A stretch of 64,000 nt of DNA from Streptomyces sp. NA02950 (GCF_013364155.1 NZ_CP054916.1:4208501-4272500); one strand, 5' to 3'. Counted from the stretch's first letter, positions 18,408 to 27,802 are shown. The notes: a model not told the origin generated them from the letters alone. Translations and numbers: made by a program.

Positions 18408-19688
18408 ATGCGGTGGACACACGCCGCCGGGCGGGCCCTCCTCGTCACCGCCCTGCTGCTGGCGGGCCAGGCGGGCGCGCAGGGCCCGGACGGGGATCCG
18501 GCGGTCGCCGACGGGGGCGGCCGCGGTCCGATCACCCTGGTCACCGGAGGTGACCTCACCAGCTATCTGCGCGGGGTGCTGGACGGCTGGAACCGCACGC
18601 ACCCCGCGGAGAAGGCCACGCTCATCGAGCTGCCGGACGCCGCCGACGAGGTGCGTGCGCAGATGGTCACCGGGCTGCGCTCCGGGAGCGACCGTTTCGA
18701 TGTACTCAACATCGACGTGGCCTGGACCTCGGAGTTCGCCGCGGCGGGCTGGATCTCCCCGCTGAACGCCGACCGCTTTCCGCTGGACCGCTTCCTGCCG
18801 CCGGTGGTGAACACCGCCACCTTCGGCGGGCGGCTGCGCGCGGTGCCCTACGTGACCAACGCGGGGCTGCTCTACTACCGCAAGGACATCCTCGCCCAGG
18901 AGCACGAGAAACCGCCCCGCACCTGGGCGGAGCTGAAGCGGCTGGCCAAGACGGCCGCCCCCGCCCACGGCCTGGACGGCTACGCGGGGCAGTTCCTGCC
19001 GTACGAGGGGCTGACCACCAATGTCACCGAAGCCGTGCAGTCCGCGGGCGGGACGATCCTCGGCGACGAGGGCGCCAAGGTCACCGTGGACTCCGCGGCC
19101 ACCCGCCGGGCTCTGGACTTCCTGACCGGCGGGGTGCGGGACGGCTGGATACCCATGGAGGCCCTCCGCTACAAGGAGGAGGAGTCGCGGCGGGCGTTCC
19201 AGAACGGCCGGCTGCTGTTCCTGCGCAACTGGCCCTATGTGTACTCCCTGGCCAACGCCTCGTCCTCACCCGTCGCCGGGAAGGTCGGCGCGGTTCCGCT
19301 GCCGGGTCCGGACGGCCCCGGCTCCAGCGTTCTGGGCGGCTCCAACCTCGCCGTCAACGCGCATTCCCGGCACCAGAAGTCGGCCACCGATCTGATCGCC
19401 TATCTGACCAGCGAGGCGGTCCAGCGCCGGGTCCTCACCGAGGGGGCGCTGCCACCGGTGTGGGCCGATCTGTACACCGATCCCGCACTGGTGCGGAAGT
19501 ACCCGTATCTGCCGACGCTCCGCAAGAGCGTGCTCACGGCCAAGCCGCGCCCCAAGAGCCCCCGGTACGACCAGGTGAGCCTGACCGTGCAGGCCGTGGT
19601 GCACGACGCCCTGGCGCAGCGGCAGTCCACCGAGCAGACGGTCGCCCGGCTCCGGCGCGAGCTCGGTGACGTCATCCGGCACGGCTGA
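18408..19688 (+). CDS. ABC transporter extracellular solute-binding protein, family 1
   Basis: A 426-residue secreted binding protein. The start MRWTHAAGR has AAGGAGGGA just upstream. The signal peptide ends near residue 25 (LLLAGQAGAQG) and lacks a lipobox Cys, which is unusual for a Gram-positive binding protein. The mature part has family-1 features (VVNTATFGGRLRAVPYVTNAGLLYYRKDIL; GGSNLAVNAHSRHQKSATDL; LPPVWADLYTDPAL), resembling trehalose/maltose binding proteins. No permease follows directly; the nearest are in the alpha-glucoside operon 3.2 kb downstream, which has its own binding protein. Confidence 0.85.
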   Translation: MRWTHAAGRALLVTALLLAGQAGAQGPDGDPAVADGGGRGPITLVTGGDLTSYLRGVLDGWNRTHPAEKATLIELPDAADEVRAQMVTGLRSGSDRFDVLNIDVAWTSEFAAAGWISPLNADRFPLDRFLPPVVNTATFGGRLRAVPYVTNAGLLYYRKDILAQEHEKPPRTWAELKRLAKTAAPAHGLDGYAGQFLPYEGLTTNVTEAVQSAGGTILGDEGAKVTVDSAATRRALDFLTGGVRDGWIPMEALRYKEEESRRAFQNGRLLFLRNWPYVYSLANASSSPVAGKVGAVPLPGPDGPGSSVLGGSNLAVNAHSRHQKSATDLIAYLTSEAVQRRVLTEGALPPVWADLYTDPALVRKYPYLPTLRKSVLTAKPRPKSPRYDQVSLTVQAVVHDALAQRQSTEQTVARLRRELGDVIRHG

Positions 19689-19742
19689 CCCTTCGGCGAC
19701 CTCCGCCGCCGCTCTCCCCTCGTCCGGAGACCCCTCCCTACT

Positions 19743-19755
19743 TACGTGTTAGGTA
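19743..19755. promoter_or_regulatory. Second copy of the TAC-n-TGTTAGG-n-A near-palindrome
   Basis: TACGTGTTAGGTA departs from the palindrome TACCT-N3-AGGTA at one base. It lies 55 bp after the binding-protein stop and 75 bp before the alpha-glucoside promoter. Confidence 0.3.
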
Positions 19756-19818
19756 TTGGAGGGCACTGGATAAAACAACGCAAAACCGGACAGCTCTTCG
19801 TTACTTCTGGGATTTTCG

Positions 19819-19849
19819 TTGACACCCGTTCGCAACGCTTACTTAACAT
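19819..19849 (+). promoter_or_regulatory. Putative alpha-glucoside operon promoter with a LacI/CRE-like operator
   Basis: A consensus -35 TTGACA (19819-19824) is followed 19 bp later by TAACAT (19844-19849). Between them, TTCGCAACGCTTAC (19829-19842), read on the other strand as GTAAGCGTTGCGAA, keeps the WAAGCGTT core of LacI/CcpA-family operators. An operator in the spacer would block polymerase. The regulator is not adjacent; a LacI-family gene is present at 125-1144. Confidence 0.5.
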
Positions 19850-19911
19850 GCATGCATAACAGCCGACGATGGCGTGCGGCGCACGCCCGCTGAGAACGGG
19901 TAAACGGCACG

Positions 19912-21603
19912 ATGCTCACAGCCACGGCCGCGAACGGCCCCTCGCCCTCCCCTGCGGACCTCGCGCAGCGGCGCTGGTGGCGCGACGCGGTGATCTACCA
20001 GGTGTACATCCGCAGCTTTCTGGACAGCACCGGCGACGGAATAGGCGATCTGGCCGGGGTCCGCGCCGGACTGCCGTACCTCAAGAAGCTGGGCGTGGAC
20101 GGGATCTGGCTGAGCCCCTTCTACCCCTCGCCGCAGCACGACCACGGCTATGACGTCGCCGACTACCGCGGGGTGGACCCGGTCTACGGCGATCTCGCCG
20201 AGTTCGACGCCGTGGTGGCCGACGCCCACCGGCTGGGCATGAAGGTCCTGGTCGACATCGTCCCCAACCACTGCTCCAGCGAGCACCCCTGGTTCCGGGC
20301 CGCGCTGGCGGGCGCCCCCGGCGGCCCGGAGCGGGAGTACTTCCACTTCGCCGACGGCCGCGGGGAGAACGGCGAACTGCCGCCCAACAACTGGCGCGCC
20401 ATGTTCGGCGGCCCCGCCTGGTCCCGGGTCCGGGAGGCCGACGGCAGCGAGGGCCAGTGGTACCTGCACCTGTTCACCCCCGAGCAGCCCGACCTCAACT
20501 GGCGCAACCCGGCCGTCGGCGAGGACTTCCTCGATGTGCTCCGGTTCTGGCTGGAACGCGGTGTCGACGGCTTCCGCATCGATGTGGCCGCGGGCCTCTT
20601 CCGCCACCCCGAACTCCCCGACTCCCCCGACCCGGAGGCCGATGAGCGCACCCGCGACTCGGTCAACCCGCTGGCCTGGAACCAGCCCGAGGTGCACCAG
20701 GTGTGGCGCGACTGGCGCGCGGTGTGCGACGAGTACGCGGAAGCCGACGGCCACGACCGGCTGCTGGTCGGCGAGGTGTCGGTGCCCACCGCCCGGGAGC
20801 ACGCCGCCTACGTCCGCCCCGACGAGCTGCACCAGGCGTTCTTCTTCCACCTGCTCAGCGCCCGCTGGGACGTGGACGCCTTCCGGAACACCATCACCGA
20901 GGCACTGCGCGACATCGCCGGGACCGGCTCCACCGTCACCTGGGTGCTCAACAACCACGACCAGGTCAGGACCGTGACCCGGTACGCCTCCGGCCCGGCC
21001 GGGGAAGGCGACACCACCACCGACCACGGCCCGGCGCGCGCCCGCGCCGCCGCCCTGCTGATGCTGGCGCTGCCCGGCGCCGCCTATGTCTACCAGGGCG
21101 AGGAGCTGGGTCTGCCCGAGGTGCTGGACCTGCCCGACGAGGTGCTCACCGACCCGATCTTCCGCAGAACCGGCAGCCGCCGGCACATCCGCGACGGCTG
21201 CCGGGTGCCGCTGCCGTGGTCCGGGCTGGCGTCCCCGTTCGGCTTCACCCCGGCCGAGGGCGGTGCGCGGCCGTGGCTGCCGCAGCCCGAGTGGTTCGCC
21301 GAGCACGCCACCGACCGGGCGCTGGCCGACACCCGTTCGTTCTGGCACCTCTACCGCGACGGGCTCCACCTGCGCCGCAGCCTCCCCCAGCTCGGCGAGG
21401 GCACCCTGCGCTGGCTGGAGTCCCCGCCCCAGGTACTCGCCTTCGTCCGGGGCGACGGCCTGGTGTGCGCGGTCAACTTCGGCACCGAACCGGCCCCGGC
21501 GCCGGTCTCCGGAACCCCCCTGCTGGCCAGCGGCGACTGCCCGGCCGGCATCCTCCCCGGCTCCACCGCCGCCTGGTGGATCAGCGACCTCGACCCCCGA
21601 TAG
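19912..21603 (+). CDS. Alpha-glucosidase, glycoside hydrolase family 13
   Basis: A 563-residue cytoplasmic GH13 enzyme that releases glucose from alpha-glucosides such as maltose or isomaltose. The conserved regions are all present: DIVPNHCSSEHPWF; GFRID with nucleophile Asp224; LLVGEVSVP with acid/base Glu288; NNHDQVR with Asp350. The YQVYIRSFLDSTGDGIGDL start is typical of the oligo-1,6-glucosidase and alpha-glucosidase branch. There is no signal peptide. It is first in an operon with a binding protein and two permeases and would cleave the imported sugar. Confidence 0.93.
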   Translation: MLTATAANGPSPSPADLAQRRWWRDAVIYQVYIRSFLDSTGDGIGDLAGVRAGLPYLKKLGVDGIWLSPFYPSPQHDHGYDVADYRGVDPVYGDLAEFDAVVADAHRLGMKVLVDIVPNHCSSEHPWFRAALAGAPGGPEREYFHFADGRGENGELPPNNWRAMFGGPAWSRVREADGSEGQWYLHLFTPEQPDLNWRNPAVGEDFLDVLRFWLERGVDGFRIDVAAGLFRHPELPDSPDPEADERTRDSVNPLAWNQPEVHQVWRDWRAVCDEYAEADGHDRLLVGEVSVPTAREHAAYVRPDELHQAFFFHLLSARWDVDAFRNTITEALRDIAGTGSTVTWVLNNHDQVRTVTRYASGPAGEGDTTTDHGPARARAAALLMLALPGAAYVYQGEELGLPEVLDLPDEVLTDPIFRRTGSRRHIRDGCRVPLPWSGLASPFGFTPAEGGARPWLPQPEWFAEHATDRALADTRSFWHLYRDGLHLRRSLPQLGEGTLRWLESPPQVLAFVRGDGLVCAVNFGTEPAPAPVSGTPLLASGDCPAGILPGSTAAWWISDLDPR

Positions 21604-21625
21604 ACCCCGCGAAAGGACCTCCACG

Positions 21626-22942
21626 ATGAGACGCATAGTGACCGCGACCGCGACCGTCCTCGGTCTCGCGCTGACCGCGACCGCCTGTGGCGGCGGCGAC
21701 GGCGATTCCTCCAAGGGCGAGCAGAAGCTCAAGGGCCAGACCGTGAACGTGGCGGGGGTCTGGACCGGTGTGGAGATGAAGAACTTCAAGAAGGTGCTCG
21801 ACGCCTTCTCGGAGAAGACCGGCGCCAAGACCAACTTCATCCCCACCGGCGACAATGTCTCCACCGTCATCGGCAGCAAGATCGAGGGCGGCAAGGCCCC
21901 CGACGTGGTGATGGTGCCGCAGGTCGGCGTGCTCAAGCAGTTCGCCAAGAAGGGCTGGCTCACCCCGCTGTCGAAGAAGGTCGACGCCAAGGCCGGGGCC
22001 ACCTTCGCCACCGTGTGGAAGAAGTACGGCACCGTCGACGGCACCTACTACGGCCTGTACTTCAAGGCGTCCCACAAGTCCACGGTCTGGTACGCCCCGC
22101 AGGCGCTGGAGCAGGCCGGGGTGCAGCCGCCGAAGAGCTACAAGGAGATGCTCAAGACCGCCAAGACCGTCTCCGACTCCGGAACGCCCGCCTTCTCCGT
22201 CGGCGGCGAGGACGGCTGGACCCTCACCGACTGGTTCGAGAACATCTACCTCTCGCAGGCCGGTCCCCAGATGTACGACAAGCTGGCCTCGCACAGCATC
22301 CCCTGGACCGACCCCACTGTGGTCAAGGCGCTGACCACCCTGGGCAAGCTGTTCGGCGACAAGAACCTGGTGGCCGGGGGCAGTGCGGAGGCGCTGCGCA
22401 CCGACTTCCCCGAGTCGGTGGAGAACGTCTTCGGCGGTGAGCCCAAGGCGGGCATGGTCTACGAGGGCGACTTCGTGGGCGGTCTGATCTCCGGCCAGTT
22501 CAAGAAGAAGGTCGGCGAGGACGCCCGGTTCTTCCCCTTCCCCGCGGTGGACGGCAAGAAGGCCCCGGTGGTCAGCGGCGGCGACGCGGCGGTGGTGCTC
22601 AAGGCGGGCAAGAACAAGAAGGCCGCCATGGCGTTCCTGGAGTACCTGGCGAGCCCGGAGGCCGCCGCGGTGTGGGCCGAGGCGGGCGGTTTCGTCTCCC
22701 CCAACACCAACCTCAAGCCCACCGCCTACAAGGACGAGACCACCCGCGCGATCGCCGAGTCGCTGGTCGATGCCGGGAACAACGTCCGGTTCGACATGTC
22801 GGACCAGGCCCCGGCCGCGTTCGGCGGGACCGTGGGCACCGGTGAGTGGAAGATCCTCCAGGACTTCCTGAAGGACCCGTCGGACCCGAAGGCCACCGCG
22901 AGCAAGCTCGAGGCCGCCGCGGCCAAGGCGTACAAGGACTGA
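21626..22942 (+). CDS. Alpha-glucoside ABC transporter binding lipoprotein (AglE-like)
   Basis: A 438-residue lipoprotein with signal peptide and lipobox TATAC, lipidated Cys21, then a charged linker and a family-1 sugar-binding fold (GGKAPDVVMVPQVGVLKQFA; GTYYGLYFKASHKSTVWY; EDGWTLTDWFENIYL). It follows the glucosidase by 22 bp with GAAAGGA as ribosome-binding site and is directly followed by the two permeases. No ATPase gene is present in the operon, as is usual in Streptomyces, where the shared MsiK ATPase serves such importers. Confidence 0.92.
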   Translation: MRRIVTATATVLGLALTATACGGGDGDSSKGEQKLKGQTVNVAGVWTGVEMKNFKKVLDAFSEKTGAKTNFIPTGDNVSTVIGSKIEGGKAPDVVMVPQVGVLKQFAKKGWLTPLSKKVDAKAGATFATVWKKYGTVDGTYYGLYFKASHKSTVWYAPQALEQAGVQPPKSYKEMLKTAKTVSDSGTPAFSVGGEDGWTLTDWFENIYLSQAGPQMYDKLASHSIPWTDPTVVKALTTLGKLFGDKNLVAGGSAEALRTDFPESVENVFGGEPKAGMVYEGDFVGGLISGQFKKKVGEDARFFPFPAVDGKKAPVVSGGDAAVVLKAGKNKKAAMAFLEYLASPEAAAVWAEAGGFVSPNTNLKPTAYKDETTRAIAESLVDAGNNVRFDMSDQAPAAFGGTVGTGEWKILQDFLKDPSDPKATASKLEAAAAKAYKD

Positions 22943-24322
22943 GTGCCCGTCATGTCTGCCACTGTCCGCAAGGTGCCGCCCGCGACCGCGGGCGGCCCCC
23001 CGTCCGGGCCCACCCCCCGCAGCCGCGCGGCCCGCCGCCGGAAGGTCATTTCGCTGGCCTTCCTGCTGCCCGCGCTGCTGCTGCTGGGCTCCCTGGTCGC
23101 CTACCCCATCGTCTTCTCGGTCGGGCGCAGCTTCTTCGACGCCTCGGGCGACACCTTCGTCGGCGCCGACAACTACACCGAGATGTTCCAGGACCCGGCG
23201 ACGATGAAGGCGATCCGCAACAGCGCGATCTGGGTCATCGTGGCTCCGGTCCTGCTCACCGGGCTGGGTCTGATCCTCGCGGTGCTCACCGAGAAGATCC
23301 GCTGGGCGACCGCTTTTAAGCTGCTGATGTTCATGCCGATGGCGATCTCCTTCCTCGCCGCGGGCATCATCTTCCGCGTCGCCTACGAGGCGGATCCCGA
23401 CCGGGGTGTGCTCAACGCGGTGACCGTCGGGGTCCACGACGCCTTCTCCGGGGACATCGCGGGATACCCCACGGCCCACCCCCAGAACCCGCGGACGATC
23501 CCGGCCCAGAAGGACGGCTCGTTCCGGACGGCGAAGACCGCCTCCCCCGGTGACACGGTCAACCTCGGTCTGGTCGGCGTTCCGCCCAAGGACGTGCCCA
23601 AGAGCGCCAAGCCCGCACGCGAGGCGTCCTCGGCCACCGCCGCCAAGGACGAGCTGCGCGGCGTGGTCTACATCGACTTCACCCTCGGCGGCGGCGGCAA
23701 GCCGGGCCGGGTGGACCCCACCGAGCGAGGACTGCCGCAGCTCGCGGTGGAGGCGGTGAAGGACGGCAAGGTCGTCGCCACCGCCACCACCGGGACCGAC
23801 GGCACCTACCGCTTCGAGGACCTGGCGCCCGGGGACTACCGGCTGCAACTGCCCCAGAAGGACTTCGCCGAGGCGTACCAGGGCATCTCCTGGCTCGGCC
23901 CGTCGCTGATCACCCCGGCGATCATCGGCGCCTATCTGTGGATCTGGACCGGCTTCTCCATGGTGCTCATCGGCGCGGGGCTGGCCTCGCTGCCGCGTGA
24001 CGCCCTGGAGGCGGCCCGGATGGACGGCGCGAACGAGTGGCAGATCTTCCGGAAGATCACCGTCCCGCTGCTCAGCCCGGTGCTGGGCGTGGTCTTCGTG
24101 ACCACGGTGATCAATGTGATGAAGGTCTTCGACCTCGTCTACATCATCGCGCCGGGGCCGGTGCAACAGGACGCGAGCGTACTGGCCACCCGGATGTGGC
24201 TGGTCTCCTTCGGCGGCGGCAACAACCAGGGGCTCGGCAGCGCGCTCGGCGTTCTGCTGCTGCTGCTGGTGGTCCCCGCCATGGCCCTCAACATCCGTCG
24301 CTTCCGCAGGAGCCAGTCATGA
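22943..24322 (+). CDS. Alpha-glucoside ABC permease (AglF-like) with inserted beta-sandwich domain
   Basis: A 459-residue MalF-type permease. Three helices (about 34-58, 90-115, 122-145) and, after about 310, the rest of the membrane core with the EAA loop EAARMDGANEW at about 356. Between helix 3 and the next helix is an insertion of some 160 residues (about 150-310) that faces outside. It contains a carboxypeptidase-regulatory or SdrD-B-like repeat around 284-301 (GTDGTYRFEDLAPGDYRL). Ordinary AglF proteins are about 300 residues. The GTG start abuts the binding-protein stop, and its stop overlaps the next start by ATGA. Confidence 0.88.
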   Translation: MPVMSATVRKVPPATAGGPPSGPTPRSRAARRRKVISLAFLLPALLLLGSLVAYPIVFSVGRSFFDASGDTFVGADNYTEMFQDPATMKAIRNSAIWVIVAPVLLTGLGLILAVLTEKIRWATAFKLLMFMPMAISFLAAGIIFRVAYEADPDRGVLNAVTVGVHDAFSGDIAGYPTAHPQNPRTIPAQKDGSFRTAKTASPGDTVNLGLVGVPPKDVPKSAKPAREASSATAAKDELRGVVYIDFTLGGGGKPGRVDPTERGLPQLAVEAVKDGKVVATATTGTDGTYRFEDLAPGDYRLQLPQKDFAEAYQGISWLGPSLITPAIIGAYLWIWTGFSMVLIGAGLASLPRDALEAARMDGANEWQIFRKITVPLLSPVLGVVFVTTVINVMKVFDLVYIIAPGPVQQDASVLATRMWLVSFGGGNNQGLGSALGVLLLLLVVPAMALNIRRFRRSQS

Positions 24323-25263
24323 CCCTCCACGACACCGCCGGACGGGAACCCGGCGCGCCCGTGGCCGCACCCGCCGTGACCCCGGCGAAGACCACCGCAC
24401 CGGGCAGGTCCCGGCAGGGGCCGGCCGCCTGGCTGTCCAAGAAGCTCAGCAACGGTCTCATCCAGGCGTTCCTGCTGCTGATGGGGCTGATCTGGCTCAC
24501 CCCGGCGGCCGGGCTCTTCCTGTCGTCGCTGCGTTCGGAGGAGGACAACGCCACCTCCGGCTGGTGGAAGGCGTTCACCAGCCCCGGTTCGCTCTCCTTC
24601 GACAACTACTCGGCGCTGCTGAAGGATTCGGGCATCGTCCAGGCGTTCTGGAACACCGTGTCGATCTCCGTACCGGCCACCGCGCTGGTCGTGGTGATCG
24701 CCGCGCTGGCCGGATACGCCTTCGCCTGGCTGGAGTTCCCCGGCCGGGACTGGATCTTCCTGGTGGTCGTGGCGATGCTGGTGGTGCCGGTGCAGATCGG
24801 GCTGCTGCCGGTGTCCAAGCTGTTCGGCTCGCTTGGTTTGTTCGGCACGATCCCCGGTGTGGTGCTCTTCCACGTCGCCTACGGACTGCCGTTCGCCATC
24901 TTCCTGCTCCGCAACTACTTCGCGGAGATCCCCCGGGAGATGCTGGAGGCGGCCCGGATGGACGGCGGCAGCGAGTGGCGCATCTTCACCCGGCTGGTGC
25001 TGCCGCTGGGCCGCCCGGCCATCGCCAGCCTGACCATCTTCCAGTTCCTGTGGGTCTGGAACGACATGCTGGTCGCGCTGATCTTCGCCGACAACGAGTC
25101 GCAGCCGCTGACCGTGGCGTTGCAGACCCAGATGCGGCAGTTCGGCAGCAACATCGGGGTGCTGGCGCCGGGGGCGTTCCTGTCCCTGATCGTGCCGCTG
25201 GTGGTGTTCTTCGCCTTCCAGAAGCACTTCGTCCAGGGAGTCATGGCGGGGTCGGTGAAGTAA
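24319..25263 (+). CDS. Alpha-glucoside ABC permease (AglG-like)
   Basis: A 314-residue MalG-type permease with a Pro/Ala-rich cytoplasmic N-terminus (about 1-45), six helices and the EAA loop EAARMDGGSEW. It ends in the QGVMAGSVK tail that is near-invariant in MalG homologues. The start overlaps the AglF-like stop (ATGA). The stop is TAA, rare in this G+C range. It meets the dtd gene tail to tail with one base between. Confidence 0.92.
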   Translation: MTLHDTAGREPGAPVAAPAVTPAKTTAPGRSRQGPAAWLSKKLSNGLIQAFLLLMGLIWLTPAAGLFLSSLRSEEDNATSGWWKAFTSPGSLSFDNYSALLKDSGIVQAFWNTVSISVPATALVVVIAALAGYAFAWLEFPGRDWIFLVVVAMLVVPVQIGLLPVSKLFGSLGLFGTIPGVVLFHVAYGLPFAIFLLRNYFAEIPREMLEAARMDGGSEWRIFTRLVLPLGRPAIASLTIFQFLWVWNDMLVALIFADNESQPLTVALQTQMRQFGSNIGVLAPGAFLSLIVPLVVFFAFQKHFVQGVMAGSVK

Positions 25264-25264
25264 C

Positions 25265-25690
25265 TCAGACCTCGACGATCACCGTGAACGGGCCGTCGTT
25301 CGTGAGCGTGACCTTCATGTCCGCTCCGAACCGGCCCGTCTCCACGTGGGCGCCCAGCTCCCGCAGCCGCGCCACCACCTCGTCCACCAGCGGTTCGGCG
25401 ACCTCGCCCGGGGCCGCCGCGTTCCAGGTCGGACGGCGGCCCTTCCGCGCGTCCCCGTAGAGCGTGAACTGGCTGATCACCAGCAGCGGGGCGGCCAGGT
25501 CCGAACAGGACTTCTCGCCCTCCAGGATCCGCACCGACCACAGCTTGCGGGCCAGCTGGGCGGCCTTCTCGGGGGTGTCGGCATGGGTCACCCCGACCAG
25601 GACGCAGAGCCCCGGGCCGACGATCTCACCGACCGGCTCGCCGTCCACGACGACGCTCGCCCCGTTCACTCTCTGTACCACAGCACGCAT
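25265..25690 (-). CDS. dtd: D-aminoacyl-tRNA deacylase
   Basis: A 141-residue protein, the usual Dtd length, with the catalytic SQFTLYGD motif and the C-terminal [11 protein letters not shown] motif (GP dipeptide for chiral proofreading). It hydrolyses D-amino acids and glycine mischarged on tRNA. The start [12 protein letters not shown] is the family N-terminus; in-frame upstream Mets (MMVR) are less likely. It is monocistronic and divergent from rsiG. Confidence 0.95.
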   Translation of the reverse strand: MRAVVQRVNGASVVVDGEPVGEIVGPGLCVLVGVTHADTPEKAAQLARKLWSVRILEGEKSCSDLAAPLLVISQFTLYGDARKGRRPTWNAAAPGEVAEPLVDEVVARLRELGAHVETGRFGADMKVTLTNDGPFTVIVEV

Positions 25691-25836
25691 ACGGACCATC
25701 ATGCCGTGCGTCCATCCGGGGCCGATCGGGTGGAGAGCCGCTGCACAGGGTGCACATGCGGTGGCACGATGCGTGCAGGCGGTGCAGGTGGGCAGGAACT
25801 GCTGGAATGACGCACCGCTGGAGGGGACGGACACAA

Positions 25837-26481
25837 ATGATCACACCGGGCACCGAGCAGCACACGGCCGCCGACGGCCTGCTGCCGCCACGGCCGCCGA
25901 GCCAGCGCGGCGGCCGCCTGGCCGACTCCGTGGCGCTGACCACGACCGCCGCCGATTCGGGGGCCGCCGGCCCCGCCGGGGAGAGCCTGGCGGGACTGCG
26001 ACTGCCGGAGCTGCGGACGCTGCGCCGCACCGCGCAGCGCGAAGAGGCGGATCTGAGCTATGTGCGCAGACTGTTGCAGGGGCGGATCGACATCCTCCGC
26101 GCCGAGCTGGCACGCCGTCGCGATCCGGCGCCCCCGGTGGTGCCGGACGCCCCGCCCGCGGCACTGGTGGACCTGCTGCCGGAGATCCTCGCGGACGTCC
26201 CGTCGCGGCACCGCTCCTCCGCCCGCCATGTGACGCTCGGGACCCCGCACAGCGCGGAGTACGAGCGGCTGGCCGAGGAGATGCTCGCCGAGGTCGGTCT
26301 GTCCGACCCGGGAGCCCGTACCGACGAGGAACTGCACGGCGCGATGGGCCGCCTGATCGGGTACGAACAGCAGGTCTCCCGGCGGCGGCAGGAGCTGCAA
26401 CGCACCGCCGACGGGTGCAGCGCGGAGATCGCCCGCAGATACCGCGAGGGAGAGGCGCAGGTGGACGACCTGCTCGGATAG
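25837..26481 (+). CDS. rsiG: RsiG, c-di-GMP-dependent anti-sigma factor for WhiG
   Basis: A 214-residue protein with two perfect copies of the E-x3-S-x2-R-x3-Q-x3-D signature: E70, S74, R77, Q81, D85 and E177, S181, R184, Q188, D192. In Streptomyces these helices form an antiparallel coiled coil that holds c-di-GMP and binds the sporulation sigma factor WhiG, keeping it inactive. The N-terminus (1-50) is disordered. The start at 25837 is preceded by GAGGGGAC; an in-frame ATG at 25807 is less well placed. whiG itself is not in the window, as expected. Confidence 0.9.
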   Translation: MITPGTEQHTAADGLLPPRPPSQRGGRLADSVALTTTAADSGAAGPAGESLAGLRLPELRTLRRTAQREEADLSYVRRLLQGRIDILRAELARRRDPAPPVVPDAPPAALVDLLPEILADVPSRHRSSARHVTLGTPHSAEYERLAEEMLAEVGLSDPGARTDEELHGAMGRLIGYEQQVSRRRQELQRTADGCSAEIARRYREGEAQVDDLLG

Positions 26482-26557
26482 CAACGGCGGTGCCGGGCGG
26501 CAGCGGCCGCGGGAAATCCGGATGCGTCCGGTGACGGCACGCACTTAGCGTGGGCCC

Positions 26558-27802
26558 ATGGCCCTCGAGATCCGCACTCCGCTCCCCGAGTCCGATCTGA
26601 CGTCCTGGAGCCGCGGACTCAGTACCGGCTTCCTGCGACCGCCGGAGGTGTCGAAGGAGGAGGTGGAGCTGCGCCGGGCCCAGGTGGACCTGGACCGGGT
26701 GCAGGGGGTGTACGACGGGGACCGCTGTGTCGCCACCTTCCGTAGCTTCGCACAGCGGCTGACGGCGGTCGGCGGGGCCGAGGTACCGGCCGACGCGATC
26801 AGCAATGTCACGGTCTCGCCCACCCATCGCCGGCGTGGTCTGCTCAGCCGGATGATGGACCACGACCTGCGGACGGCCAAGGAGCGGGGCGAGGCGGTGG
26901 CCAGCCTGATCGCCGCCGAGTACCCGATCTACGGGCGGTACGGCTTCGGCCCGGCCACCTGGGTCACCGAATGGCGGGTGGATGTGGCGCGGGCCGGTCT
27001 GGACCCGCGGTACTCCGGGCCCGCGGACGGCAGCCGGGTCGACTTCGCCGACGGCGACGAGGTGCGGAAGCTCGGCCCCGCGCTGCACGAGCGGCTGCGC
27101 ACCGGGACGCACGGTGTGATCGACCGGTCCGAGCTCTGGTGGCGGGTCAGCACCGGCCTCCAGCCCTCCCCGGGCCATACCTGGAAGGAACCGTTCTACG
27201 CCGTCCACCGCTCCCCCGACGGCACGGTGGACGGGCTGCTCGTCTACACCGCCGATGACCGGTGGGAGGCCAAGCGGGCCCAGAACACCGCGACCGTGCG
27301 CGACCTGATCGCGGTCACCCCGGCCGCCGAACGCGCGCTGTGGCACTTCCTCTTGTCCGTCGACTGGGTCACCTACGTCAACACCGGGCTGCGCGCGCCG
27401 GACGATCTGCTGCCGCTGCTGCTCGGGGATCCGCGCGCGGCGCAGGTCAGCACGTACGCCGACTTCCTGTGGCTGCGCCCGCTGGACATACCCCGGCTGC
27501 TGACCGCCCGTACCTACCCGGCCGAGGGCTCGCTCGTGCTCGAACTGCACGACCGGGCGGGGCTCGCGGGCGGACGCTTCTCGCTGGAGGCGGGCCCCGA
27601 CGGCGCCGACTGTGCCCCGACCACCCGCACGGCCGATCTGACCATGGACATCGCCGAGTTGGGCACGCTGTGGCTGGGCGACGAGTCGGCGGTGCGGCTC
27701 GCGGCGCTGGGGCGGGTGGCGGAGGAGCGGGAGGGCGCGGCGGTGCTGGCGGACCGGCTGTTGCGGGCGGCCCGCCGCCCCTGGTGCCCGGACATCTTCT
27801 GA
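26558..27802 (+). CDS. Eis-like GNAT N-acetyltransferase
   Basis: A 414-residue protein with the three-part Eis layout: an N-terminal GNAT domain with the acetyl-CoA loop [19 protein letters not shown], a central GNAT-like region with [22 protein letters not shown], and a C-terminal SCP2-like domain ending DIF, which supplies the catalytic carboxylate in Eis. Family members acetylate amines, including aminoglycosides. No Shine-Dalgarno is seen and TTAGCG lies 7 nt before the ATG, so a leaderless start is possible. It converges with soxR, 4 bp apart. Confidence 0.9.
   Translation: MALEIRTPLPESDLTSWSRGLSTGFLRPPEVSKEEVELRRAQVDLDRVQGVYDGDRCVATFRSFAQRLTAVGGAEVPADAISNVTVSPTHRRRGLLSRMMDHDLRTAKERGEAVASLIAAEYPIYGRYGFGPATWVTEWRVDVARAGLDPRYSGPADGSRVDFADGDEVRKLGPALHERLRTGTHGVIDRSELWWRVSTGLQPSPGHTWKEPFYAVHRSPDGTVDGLLVYTADDRWEAKRAQNTATVRDLIAVTPAAERALWHFLLSVDWVTYVNTGLRAPDDLLPLLLGDPRAAQVSTYADFLWLRPLDIPRLLTARTYPAEGSLVLELHDRAGLAGGRFSLEAGPDGADCAPTTRTADLTMDIAELGTLWLGDESAVRLAALGRVAEEREGAAVLADRLLRAARRPWCPDIF

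Noticed and set aside
21581..24166. An 861-codon open frame on the minus strand across the alpha-glucoside operon
   Set aside because: It lies fully antisense to well-supported transporter genes, and its composition is that of a shadow frame.
18408..25263. A single sugar operon covering both binding proteins
   Set aside because: A 223-bp gap with its own TTGACA promoter separates the first binding protein from the glucosidase, so they are treated as two units.
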